NCBI RefSeq assembly: GCF_040730185.1 | Contig: NZ_CP160402.1 | Coordinates: forward strand, 6,510,001-6,574,000 | DNA length: 64,000 nt | From: Streptomyces sp. Je 1-332 | GTDB taxonomy: Bacteria; Actinomycetota; Actinomycetes; Streptomycetales; Streptomycetaceae | Reading direction: 5' to 3' | Shown here: positions 50,036 through 58,027 of the stretch, in pieces | Layout: each line of letters begins with the position of its first letter | Position numbering within the stretch: position 1 is the stretch's first letter | Notes under the pieces: generated by a model | Database searches by the model: none | Told to the model about the DNA's origin: nothing | Seen by the model: the letters and a program-made list of their open reading frames with translations, nothing else | Position numbers and translations under genes: made by a program

Positions 50036-51085
50036 ATGACAGACCCACTTCCGTTCACCGACCGGCCCAGCTCCCGCTACGGGCCCCGGCGCGCCCACGC
50101 CCGTCAGGCGAAGAAGAAGCGCAGGCGGCTGCGGCGCGCGGTGCTCGCCGTGCTGACCGGCGCCGTCGTCGCGGCGGGCGGCACGTACGGCTGGGCCGAG
50201 ACACGGCTCCAACGGGAGGTCGACCTCGGCGCGTACGGGGACCGTCCGCCACCCGGCGAAGGCACCAACTACCTCATCGTCGGCTCGGACAGCCGCGACG
50301 GTCTCTCGCCGGACGCCGTGCGGGATCTGCGCGCCGGCGGGGGCGGCGGACGGCGCACCGACTCGATGATGCTGCTGCACACCGGCGCGCACGGGACCAG
50401 CATGGTCAGCCTGCCGCGCGACTCCTGGGTCACCGTGCCCGGCCGCCTCGACACATCGACGGGCAAGACCAAGCGCCCCGAGGGGGACAAACTGAACGCC
50501 GCCTTCGCCTACGGCGGCCCCGAACTCCTCGTGCACACCGTGGAGCGGAACACCGGGCTGCGCATCGACCACTACGCGGAGATCGGCTTCGCGGGGTTCG
50601 TGAACATCGTCGATGCCATCGGCGGCGTACGGATGTGCCTCGACCGGGACATCAAGGACAAGAAGTCGGGCGCCGACCTGCGCCAGGGCTGTCACACCCT
50701 GGACGGCAAGCAGGCGCTCGCCTTCGTCCGCCAGCGGCACCAGGAGAAGGAGGGCGACCTGGGCCGGTCGAAGAACCAGCAGAAGCTCCTGTCGACCCTC
50801 GCCCACCAGGCCGCGAAACCCGGCACCCTCTTCGACCCGACGGAGATCGGCCCGGCGATGCGGGCCGGGCTCGAGACGCTCATCGTCGACAAGGACATGA
50901 GCCTGCGCGATCTCAGCGAGATGTTCCGCGCCGTGCAGAGCGTCTCGGGAGGACAGGGCAAGCGGATCAACGTACCCGTGTCCGGCTTCGGCGTCCCCAC
51001 CTCCAAGGGCAACGTACTGAAGTGGGACGCCGAGAAATCGGCCCGCCTCTTCGCCGACCTGCGCCAGGACAGGCCGCTGACATGA
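50036..51085 (+). CDS. LytR-CpsA-Psr (LCP) family cell-wall ligase
   Basis: A 349-residue type II membrane protein: basic N-terminus, one membrane helix near 34-52 (LAVLTGAVVAAGGTYGWA), then the LCP domain with NYLIVGSDSRDG, RTDSMMLLH, MVSLPRDSWV, KLNAAFAYGGPELLV and FVRQRHQEKEGDLGRSKNQQ. These Arg and Asp residues hold a polyprenyl-pyrophosphate, and the enzyme attaches secondary polymers to peptidoglycan. Just 2 bp separate it from the synthase gene, so it may anchor that product. Its stop lies 1 bp from the convergent PAP2 stop. Confidence 0.9.
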   Translation: MTDPLPFTDRPSSRYGPRRAHARQAKKKRRRLRRAVLAVLTGAVVAAGGTYGWAETRLQREVDLGAYGDRPPPGEGTNYLIVGSDSRDGLSPDAVRDLRAGGGGGRRTDSMMLLHTGAHGTSMVSLPRDSWVTVPGRLDTSTGKTKRPEGDKLNAAFAYGGPELLVHTVERNTGLRIDHYAEIGFAGFVNIVDAIGGVRMCLDRDIKDKKSGADLRQGCHTLDGKQALAFVRQRHQEKEGDLGRSKNQQKLLSTLAHQAAKPGTLFDPTEIGPAMRAGLETLIVDKDMSLRDLSEMFRAVQSVSGGQGKRINVPVSGFGVPTSKGNVLKWDAEKSARLFADLRQDRPLT

Positions 51086-51086
51086 C

Positions 51087-52523
51087 TCAGGCCATCTCGG
51101 GCTGTGGTTCCGGCTGGAGCGCGGGCGCGTCCTTCGGCTCCCAGGGCCGGGTGGTCCGTACGTAGCCGTGGATCACGGACAGCATCGACGCCATGACCAG
51201 GGGGCCGAACACCCACGGATGCCGGGCCATCTCCATCGGCAGGTAGCGGTAGGTCACCAGAAGCGCGGCGAAGACCGCCGTGCCGTGAGCGATCAGCCGG
51301 ATGCCCGACGGGTCCCAGCCGCGGTCGTACGCGCGCAGGGCGCCCTCGACGGTGAGGGCGAACACCACACCGGCCACGAGGTCCACGCCGTAGTGGTAGC
51401 CGAAGCCGAGCGTCGCGCTGAGGGTGGCGACCAGCCAGAAGGTCCCCGCGTAGCGCAGAAGGCGCGGGCCCTTGCGGGAGTGGATGAAGATCGCGGTGGC
51501 CCACGCGGTGTGCAGGCTCGGCATGCAGTTGCGCGGGGTGAGCCCGTCGTACGGCACCGGGTGGGGGGCGCTGATCGGCGGCGGGGTGTGCGGCCACAGG
51601 TTGGCCGCAGCCCACTGCAGGCCGCCGGTTCCCGAGGTGCCCGGACCGTAGGCGAAGATCGGCCCGACCACCGGGAAGATCATGTAGACGGCGGGGCCGA
51701 GCAGGCCGATCACCAGGAAGGTGCGCACCAGGTGGTGGCGCGGGAAGCGGCGCTCGGCCGCCACGTTCCGCAGCTGGTACAGGGCGGCGACGACCGCGGC
51801 CACCGCGAGCTGGGCGTAGACCAGGTCGATGACGTGGGGGACGAGCGGGCCGCTGGCGTCGAGTATCCGGCCCGCGAGCCACGACGGGTTGCCCAGCGCG
51901 TGATCGGCGACCGCGAGGTAGGGGTCGAGCACGGTCGGGCGGGTCTTCGCCGTGATGAGCAGCCAGGTGTCACCGGTTTTTCGGCCGGCCACGAGGAGCA
52001 GACCAAGCCCGACGCCCTTCAGGAGCAGGACACGTTCCTCGCCCGCGCGGCGCGTGAACGCGACGAACGCCCAGCCCAGCATCACCCATAGCGCGCCGTT
52101 GCCGAAGAACTGGCCTTCGGGCACCTCGGCGTCGACCGCCCACCGCACCACCACGAAGACGAGGTCGATCCCGATCGCCGCGCCTGCCGAGATGAACCGC
52201 TGCCGCCAGGTGAGCACCACCATCATCAGCGCCAGACCGCCGTACAGCGGCCCCGGTTTGGGCGGGAAGAGCACCTCGCGCGCCTGATTGGTGAGCGGCC
52301 CCGGTACGCCGCCGTAGCGGCGCGCGGCGATCTCCAGCGCGATCAGGAAACCGAGGGCCACCACGCCCGCCGCGACCCAAAGGATCACGCGCGGCCGAGA
52401 CCGAGCAGGCCGTGCGGGACCTGCGGGACCTGCGGGCTGTGCGGGACCTGCGGGCTGTGCGGGACCTGCGGGCCGCGGAGCCCGCACGGCGGAGTCGGTT
52501 CTGCGAGGTATTCGCGAAATCAC
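51087..52523 (-). CDS. PAP2-family (inositolphosphotransferase-like) membrane protein
   Basis: About 478 residues with some 10-12 membrane segments. The PAP2_3-type catalytic motifs are NCMPSLHTAWA (His of motif 2) and GFGYHYGVDLVAG (His and Asp of motif 3). These enzymes move phosphate or phospho-alcohol groups on lipids in the membrane. GTG 52523 is chosen because TATAGT lies 7 nt upstream, a leaderless layout, and no better start with a ribosome-binding site is seen; this start is uncertain. The N-terminal tail is built from 18-bp repeats (GPAQPA). It is divergent from the AMP ligase at 52639. Confidence 0.8.
   Translation of the reverse strand: MISRIPRRTDSAVRAPRPAGPAQPAGPAQPAGPAGPARPARSRPRVILWVAAGVVALGFLIALEIAARRYGGVPGPLTNQAREVLFPPKPGPLYGGLALMMVVLTWRQRFISAGAAIGIDLVFVVVRWAVDAEVPEGQFFGNGALWVMLGWAFVAFTRRAGEERVLLLKGVGLGLLLVAGRKTGDTWLLITAKTRPTVLDPYLAVADHALGNPSWLAGRILDASGPLVPHVIDLVYAQLAVAAVVAALYQLRNVAAERRFPRHHLVRTFLVIGLLGPAVYMIFPVVGPIFAYGPGTSGTGGLQWAAANLWPHTPPPISAPHPVPYDGLTPRNCMPSLHTAWATAIFIHSRKGPRLLRYAGTFWLVATLSATLGFGYHYGVDLVAGVVFALTVEGALRAYDRGWDPSGIRLIAHGTAVFAALLVTYRYLPMEMARHPWVFGPLVMASMLSVIHGYVRTTRPWEPKDAPALQPEPQPEMA
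52414..52476. repeat. 18-bp minisatellite in the PAP2 gene
   Basis: GCGGGACCTGCGGGCTGT occurs at 52423-52440 and 52441-52458, and again with two changes at 52459-52476, with an extra GCGGGACCT half-unit before. It encodes the Gly-Pro-Ala-Gln stretch before the first membrane segment, so copy-number change would keep the frame. Confidence 0.85.
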
Positions 52524-52638
52524 TCGCGAAACTATAGGTATCCACTTTTTCCCACCGACGGCGGGGCAGGGTACTCCCTCGGTCGATGGCCGAAGTCGCC
52601 CCCTACGGGACCGAGGCCTCCGAGCGGCATGTTTGCAT

Positions 52639-54369
52639 ATGTCCATGATCATTAGCGCAGAGCAAACACCGGGCAGCGAGCAAACACCGGGCGGCGTCCA
52701 GCAGATATCGGGCAGCCCGCAGCAGGCCCTCCAGCAGGCCCTCCAGCAGGCGCCCGCCCCGCGGACGTACGTGGACCGCATCCTGGAGCACTGGAACAAG
52801 GACGGGGACGCCGAGGCGCTTGTCCAGGGCGCGCGGCGGCTGACCCGGGGCGAGGCCCGGCGGCAGCTGTTCCGGCTGGGGCACGCGCTGCGCCGCCGGG
52901 GACTCGAACCGGGCGACGGCGTAGGGCTTTTCCTGGCCAACCGTGTGGACTCGGTCCTGGTGCAGCTCGCGGTCCACCTCATCGGCTGCCGCGTCGTGTT
53001 CCTGCCGCCCGAGCCGGGCCCGGGCGAGCTCGCCGCGCTGGTCGAGCAGTCCCGGGCGCGGGTCGTGGTCACCGACCCGCTCTTCGCGCCGCGGGCCGCC
53101 GACGCGGCAGGCCGCAGCGTCCACGCCCCCGAGCTGCTCAGCCTCGGCCCCTGCGAGCAGGAGTGCGAGGACCTCCTCGCCCTGGCGGCCGAGTGCCCCG
53201 AGGTGCGCCCCGAGGGCGTGCCCGCCCCGGGTGAGGACGAGGCCGTCACCGTCCTCTACACCGGCGGCACGCTGGGCCGCCCGAAGCTCGCCGCGCACAG
53301 CCACCGGCTCTACGGCGCGCTGGTGGACCGGGCGCAGGACGCACCGCAGGAGTCCCGCCCCTCGGTCTTCCCGGTCATGGCGCCGGGCGCGGACAGGGTG
53401 CTCGCCGCCACGCTGCTCACGCACGGCAGCGGCCATCTCACCTCGGTCCAGGCGCTGGTGACAGGTTCCGTACTCGTCGTCCTGCCGGAGTTCGAAGCGA
53501 CCGCGGCACTGAAGGCGCTCCGCGACGAGCGGATAACGGCCACCATGTTCGTACCGCCGATGCTGTACGCGCTTCTCGACCACCCGGAGTGCGTACCGGG
53601 CGCCCTGCCCGCGCTGCGCCGCATCGTCGTCGGCGGGGCGGCCTCGTCACCCAGCAGGCTGCAGCAGGCGGTCGAGGTCTTCGGACCGGTGCTCAGCCAG
53701 GGCTACGGCCAGTCGGAGGCGCTCGGCATCGCCGCGTTCGGCGCGGAGGACCTCGCGTCGGAGGGAGCCAGGCGCCCCGAGCTCTGGCGCAGCTGCGGCC
53801 GGGCGATATCCGACACCGAGATCGAGATCCGCGCCGGGGCCGACGCCGAGGACAGCACAGCGGCGCTCCCCGCCCGCCAGGTCGGCGAGGTGTGTGTACG
53901 GGGCGAGACGGTGATGCTCGGCTACTACGAGGACCCGGAGCGCACCGCGGAAGCACTGCACGACGGCTGGCTGCGCACCGGGGACATGGGCTACCTCGAC
54001 GCCGACGGCTACCTCTTCCTCGTAGACCGGGCCAAGGACATCATCGTCACCGGCAGCACCAGCGACAACGTCTACTCCCGGGTCCTCGAGGACTTCCTGC
54101 TCACGCTGCCCGGAGTGCGCAACGCGGCGGCGCTCGGCGTACCGGACGAGGAGTTCGGGGAGGCCGTACAGATCTTCCTGGCCACGGCCGAGGACACGAA
54201 CGTCGACCCGGCCACGGTCGGCGCGGCGGTGACCGCCGAGCTGGGTGACCTCTACACACCCCGCAGGACGATCCTGCTCGACCGCCTGCCGACGACGAAG
54301 GTCGGCAAGGTGGACAAGAAGGCGCTGCGGGCGGCTTGGACGGCTGGGGCGACGGCGGCGGCCGGCTAG
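52639..54369 (+). CDS. AMP-forming acyl-CoA/acyl ligase
   Basis: A 576-residue adenylate-forming enzyme (class I ANL superfamily). The phosphate loop is YTGGTLGRPK, with Gly-Gly-Thr where S-G-T is usual. YGQSE binds AMP, GWLRTGDMGYLDADGYLFLVD is the hinge region, and the C-terminal lysine lies in PTTKVGKVDKKALR. Short in-frame repeats (18-bp GAGCAAACACCGGGCAGC type twice, 12-bp CAGCAGGCCCTC type) make up residues about 8-38 and are probably disordered. The substrate is a carboxylic or fatty acid of unknown nature. ATG 52639 or 52645 could be the start; no strong ribosome-binding site is seen. Confidence 0.85.
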   Translation: MSMIISAEQTPGSEQTPGGVQQISGSPQQALQQALQQAPAPRTYVDRILEHWNKDGDAEALVQGARRLTRGEARRQLFRLGHALRRRGLEPGDGVGLFLANRVDSVLVQLAVHLIGCRVVFLPPEPGPGELAALVEQSRARVVVTDPLFAPRAADAAGRSVHAPELLSLGPCEQECEDLLALAAECPEVRPEGVPAPGEDEAVTVLYTGGTLGRPKLAAHSHRLYGALVDRAQDAPQESRPSVFPVMAPGADRVLAATLLTHGSGHLTSVQALVTGSVLVVLPEFEATAALKALRDERITATMFVPPMLYALLDHPECVPGALPALRRIVVGGAASSPSRLQQAVEVFGPVLSQGYGQSEALGIAAFGAEDLASEGARRPELWRSCGRAISDTEIEIRAGADAEDSTAALPARQVGEVCVRGETVMLGYYEDPERTAEALHDGWLRTGDMGYLDADGYLFLVDRAKDIIVTGSTSDNVYSRVLEDFLLTLPGVRNAAALGVPDEEFGEAVQIFLATAEDTNVDPATVGAAVTAELGDLYTPRRTILLDRLPTTKVGKVDKKALRAAWTAGATAAAG

Positions 54370-54402
54370 AGCTGGCCCGGTCGCCCCAGAAGAGGCTCGC
54401 CG

Positions 54403-55575
54403 CTACAACCAGTCCCGTCGCTTGAAGATGAAGTACAGGCTGACGCAGACCACGGCCATCAGGGCGATCGCGAAGGGGTAGCCGAACGCCCAGTGCAGCT
54501 CCGGCATTTCGTCGAAGTTCATGCCGTAGATCGTGCCGACGAGGGTGGGGGCAAACAGAATGGCGGCCCACGAGGAGATCTTCTTGATCTCCTCGTTCTG
54601 TTCGAAGCCCGCCTCCGCGAGCGCCCGCATCTCCGCGTTCTGCTGCTGGGTGACGAGCGTCGAGTTGACCGTGAGGATCTCGGTCAGGGCCTGGCGGAAG
54701 CCGTCGACTCGTTCGCTGGTGTGCGTGACGTGGTCGGCGACGTCGCGCAGGTAGCGCTGGAGTTCCTCGTCGGTGCGGTACTTCGCGAAGCCCGCCATCA
54801 GGGAGTGCAGCATGGACACCAGGGGGCGGGTCGCCCGCTGGAACTCGACCATTTCCCTGGAGAGTTCGTAAATGCGGCGGGAGACCTCCGGGTCGCCGCT
54901 GAAGACCTCGGTCTCGATCTCGTCGATGTCGTTCTGCACGCCGGCGACGACCGGGGCGTACCCGTCGACCACCGCGTCCAGGATCGCGTACAGGACCGCC
55001 TCCGGGCCGAGCTTGAGGAGGTCGGGGCTCTCCTCCATGCGGCGGCGTACGGCGGTCAGGTCCGGGGCGGCGCCGTGGCGCACCGTGATGACGAAGTCCG
55101 GGCCCACGAACACGTGCAGTTCACCGAAGTCGACCTCCTCCGGGGCGTCCAGATAGCGGGCCGCGCGCAGGACGACGAAGAGGGTTTCTCCGTAGCGCTC
55201 CAGCTTGGGCCGCTGGTGGGCCTCCATCGCGTCCTCGACGGCCAGCTCGTGCAGGTCGAACTCGGCCGCCAGGGAGAGGAGTTCGGCCTCCGTAGGGCGC
55301 GCGAGGCCGATCCATGCCATGCCGTCGCGCTGCTCGCGCAGCTCTCGGAAGGTGTCGGCGAGGGAGGCGGGCGTCGCGACGCGGACTCCGTCGCGGTAGA
55401 GCGCGGCCTGTACGACGCTCGCGGCTTCCTGCGGTGCGGAGGGAGGGGGCGCGGGGGCGGCCTCGGGGTTCCCGGAGCCCCCGTTCCCGGAGGCCGAGGA
55501 GGTGCCGGCCGGGGCAGAGCGCCGCCAGCCGTGCCTCTTCGCGCTCGGTACGGGCCGGGCCCGGCGCTCCGCCAT
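54403..55575 (-). CDS. corA: CorA-family magnesium/cobalt channel
   Basis: A 390-residue protein with a long cytoplasmic N-terminal alpha/beta domain and long helices (about 60-310), then two C-terminal membrane helices. The selectivity loop YGMNF and the following FDEMPEL between the helices identify CorA, a pentameric Mg2+ channel. The first 50 residues are Pro/Ala/Ser-rich and extra. In the 5' leader, the 14-bp unit CGGTTTTCGGTTCT is repeated in tandem (about 55619-55646 on the plus strand). It converges on the AMP ligase with 33 bp between. Confidence 0.92.
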   Translation of the reverse strand: MAERRARPVPSAKRHGWRRSAPAGTSSASGNGGSGNPEAAPAPPPSAPQEAASVVQAALYRDGVRVATPASLADTFRELREQRDGMAWIGLARPTEAELLSLAAEFDLHELAVEDAMEAHQRPKLERYGETLFVVLRAARYLDAPEEVDFGELHVFVGPDFVITVRHGAAPDLTAVRRRMEESPDLLKLGPEAVLYAILDAVVDGYAPVVAGVQNDIDEIETEVFSGDPEVSRRIYELSREMVEFQRATRPLVSMLHSLMAGFAKYRTDEELQRYLRDVADHVTHTSERVDGFRQALTEILTVNSTLVTQQQNAEMRALAEAGFEQNEEIKKISSWAAILFAPTLVGTIYGMNFDEMPELHWAFGYPFAIALMAVVCVSLYFIFKRRDWL

Positions 55576-55779
55576 GCTGGCTGCCTCCGATGTCGGGCGG
55601 TATTGGACAGTGTTTGTCGGTTTTCGGTTCTCGGTTTTCGGTTCTCGGGTTGAAGCAGGATATACGCCTCAAATGTCACGAGCGTGGCGACATCTCGAAC
55701 GCCGGGCACGTCGTACGTCGGGTACGCCGCGCCGGACTTGCGACCGCAGGTGTCCGCCGGCCCGGCTAGCGTGCCGAGC

Positions 55780-57003
55780 ATGACGAAGACGCCGAGTACG
55801 CCGAGCACGCCGAAGACCCCGAAGTCTGCGGGCCCTCAGTCGAAGCCGCCCCGCGCGCAAGCCGACCGGCACACCGCCCCCGTACTGAGTACTCGCGCCC
55901 TCAACCGCGCCACCCTCGACCGCCAACTCCTCCTGCGTCGCTCGGCCGACCTCTCCGTCGAGGGCGCCGTCAGTCACCTCGTCGGCCTCCAGGCGCAGAA
56001 CGTGAAGCCGCCCTACTTCGCCCTCGCCGCGCGGCTGGCGGAGTTCGATCCCGAGGACCTCTCCGCGCTTCTGGCCGCCCGCGATCTCGTACGCATCGTC
56101 ACGATGCGCTCCACCATCCACCTGCACACCGCCGACGACGCCCTCGCTCTGCGCCCGCTGGTGCAGGCCGCGCGCGACCGTGAGCTGCACGCCTTCCGCA
56201 AGGGGCTGACCGGCGTCGACCTGGGGGAGCTCGCCTCGCTCGCCCGCGCGGCCGTCGAGGAGGAGCCCCGGACCATGAAGCAGCTGCGGGAGATCCTGCT
56301 GCTCCGCTGGCCCGACGCCGACCCGCAGTCGCTCGCCGTCGCCGCCCGCTGTTCGCTTCCGCTGGTCCAGGTCACCCCGCGCGGCCTGTGGCGGCGCAGC
56401 GGACAGGTCGCTCTCACCACCGCCGAGCACTGGCTCGGCCGCCCGAGCGAGCCGGTGCCCGCCCCCGACGCCACCGTCCTGCGCTACCTCGCCGCGTTCG
56501 GGCCCGCCTCCGTCAAGGACATGCAGACCTGGGCCGGTCTGACGCGGCTGCGGGAGGCCTTCGAGCGGCTGCGGCCCCAGCTGTGTACGTACCGTGACGA
56601 GAACGGCGTCGAGCTCTTCGACCTCCCCGACGCGCCCCGCCCCGACGCGGACACCCCGGCTCCGGCACGCTTCCTGCCCGAGTTCGACAACCTCCTCCTG
56701 TCGCACGCGGACCGCACCAGGATCGTGCCGGCCGACTACAAGGGCCGTACCTGGAAAGGGAACTTCGCCTACAGCACCCTCCTGGTCGACGGTTTCCTGG
56801 CGGGCGTGTGGCGCATCGAGGAGGGTGCGGGAGCGGGAGCGGGAGCAACCAAAGAGTCCGCCGTCCTCACCATCGAGCCGTTCGGAACCTTGACCAGAAC
56901 CCAAAGGCGCGAACTTGCCGAGGAGGCAGACCAGTTGTTGAGCGGGCCGATGAACCAGGCAGCCACGTACGACATCCGCTTCGGCACGGTCATCGAGCAC
57001 TGA
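55780..57003 (+). CDS. Winged-helix protein of the AlkZ-like (HTH_42) DNA glycosylase family
   Basis: A 407-residue protein of the HTH_42 family. Tandem winged-helix segments span about 40-330. The Q-x-Q motif used by AlkZ-type crosslink glycosylases is present as Gln71-Ala-Gln73 in LVGLQAQNVKPPYF. RIVTMRSTIHLHTADD and LPEFDNLLLSHADRTRIVP are further family blocks. AlkZ relatives in Streptomyces remove bulky or crosslinked alkylated bases and often confer self-resistance, but here no antibiotic cluster is visible. ATG 55780 is preferred; GTG 55771 is possible. The N-terminal 30 residues (TPSTPKTPK) are low-complexity. Confidence 0.82.
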   Translation: MTKTPSTPSTPKTPKSAGPQSKPPRAQADRHTAPVLSTRALNRATLDRQLLLRRSADLSVEGAVSHLVGLQAQNVKPPYFALAARLAEFDPEDLSALLAARDLVRIVTMRSTIHLHTADDALALRPLVQAARDRELHAFRKGLTGVDLGELASLARAAVEEEPRTMKQLREILLLRWPDADPQSLAVAARCSLPLVQVTPRGLWRRSGQVALTTAEHWLGRPSEPVPAPDATVLRYLAAFGPASVKDMQTWAGLTRLREAFERLRPQLCTYRDENGVELFDLPDAPRPDADTPAPARFLPEFDNLLLSHADRTRIVPADYKGRTWKGNFAYSTLLVDGFLAGVWRIEEGAGAGAGATKESAVLTIEPFGTLTRTQRRELAEEADQLLSGPMNQAATYDIRFGTVIEH

Positions 57004-57037
57004 GCCGCACTGCGAGGGGCACGGAACGGCCAAGGCC

Positions 57038-57691
57038 TCAGTCCGCACGTCCCGTCGCCGCGACCGTCACGCCGAGCCCGATCATCGTCACGCCCCCGGC
57101 CCCGCCGATCAGCGAAAGGCGCCGCTCCGAGCGCGCGAACCAGGTGCGCGCCGCGGACGCCGTCAGACCCCACAGCGTGTCCGTGACCAGCCCGATGCTG
57201 ATCGGGACGAGACCGAGGAGCAGCATCTGCGCGGGCAGATGCCCCGCCGAGTGGTCGACGAACTGAGGCAGCACCGCCGCGAAGAACACGATGCCCTTCG
57301 GGTTCGTCACGCCGACGAGCGCGCCATCCAGGACCGTACGCAGATCAGTGCGTGCCTCGCCGGGGGAGGCAGCCCCCATGGACTGGGCCCGCATCTCCTT
57401 GCGGTGCCGGAAGGCCTGCACACCGAGGAAGATCAGATAGGCGGCTCCGGCCAGCTTCACCGCCATGAACACGGCGGCCGAACGCTCGACGAGCGATCCG
57501 ACGCCGAACGCGACCGCGACGACGAGGACGTACGACCCGAAGACGTTGCCGATGGCCGTCGCCAGGGCGGTGCGCCTGCCATGGGCCAGGGCCCGGCCGA
57601 TCACGAACAGGACGCTCGGCCCCGGGATCACGATCACCAGCAAGGACATCGCCGCGAAAGCGAGAAGCCGGTCGGTGGCCACCATGCCCAT
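57038..57691 (-). CDS. LysE/RhtB-family amino-acid exporter
   Basis: A 217-residue membrane protein with about six segments. The family signature near the N-terminus is VIVIPGPSVLFVIGRALAHG followed by GRRTALATAIGNVFGSYVLV. GVTNPKGIVFFAAVLPQFVD is the second conserved block. LysE/RhtB carriers export amino acids or their derivatives. ATG 57691 is chosen among three close ATGs because GGAGG lies 5 nt upstream. It is convergent with the AlkZ-like gene and divergent from the acyl-CoA synthetase gene. Confidence 0.87.
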   Translation of the reverse strand: MGMVATDRLLAFAAMSLLVIVIPGPSVLFVIGRALAHGRRTALATAIGNVFGSYVLVVAVAFGVGSLVERSAAVFMAVKLAGAAYLIFLGVQAFRHRKEMRAQSMGAASPGEARTDLRTVLDGALVGVTNPKGIVFFAAVLPQFVDHSAGHLPAQMLLLGLVPISIGLVTDTLWGLTASAARTWFARSERRLSLIGGAGGVTMIGLGVTVAATGRAD

Positions 57692-57940
57692 CATCCCCTC
57701 CAGAGCCCATTCAGCCGTTCGTACAGCCGTGTTCGGCCACCACTCCTGCAGCAGCCATCCGCCGGCCATGCAGCAGACCATTCAACCCGACGCTCCCGGC
57801 AGTGCGCCCAACAGCGCGCCCGGCAGCGCTCCACCGTCGCTCGCTCGGTGTCGTGAGTCTCGTCGTCACTTCGTGAGACGAGACTGGCGTTGTGGCCGCC
57901 GAACCACGCCGATTCGGCGATCATGCTCGGGCAGAAGAGA

Positions 57941-57970
57941 GCAGGGCAGGGCAGGGCAGGGCAGGGCAGG
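57941..57970. repeat. Pentanucleotide microsatellite (GCAGG)6
   Basis: Six perfect tandem copies of GCAGG lie in the 5' region of the acyl-CoA synthetase gene, 58 bp before ATG 58028. A five-base unit would shift frame if an upstream start were used, but the chosen start is downstream, so it is more likely to affect promoter spacing. Confidence 0.9.
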
Positions 57971-58027
57971 GTGACGCATCGGTCGGGAGGCCGGTGCGGG
58001 AGATGCGAGAAGGGTGGTCGGTGGCTC

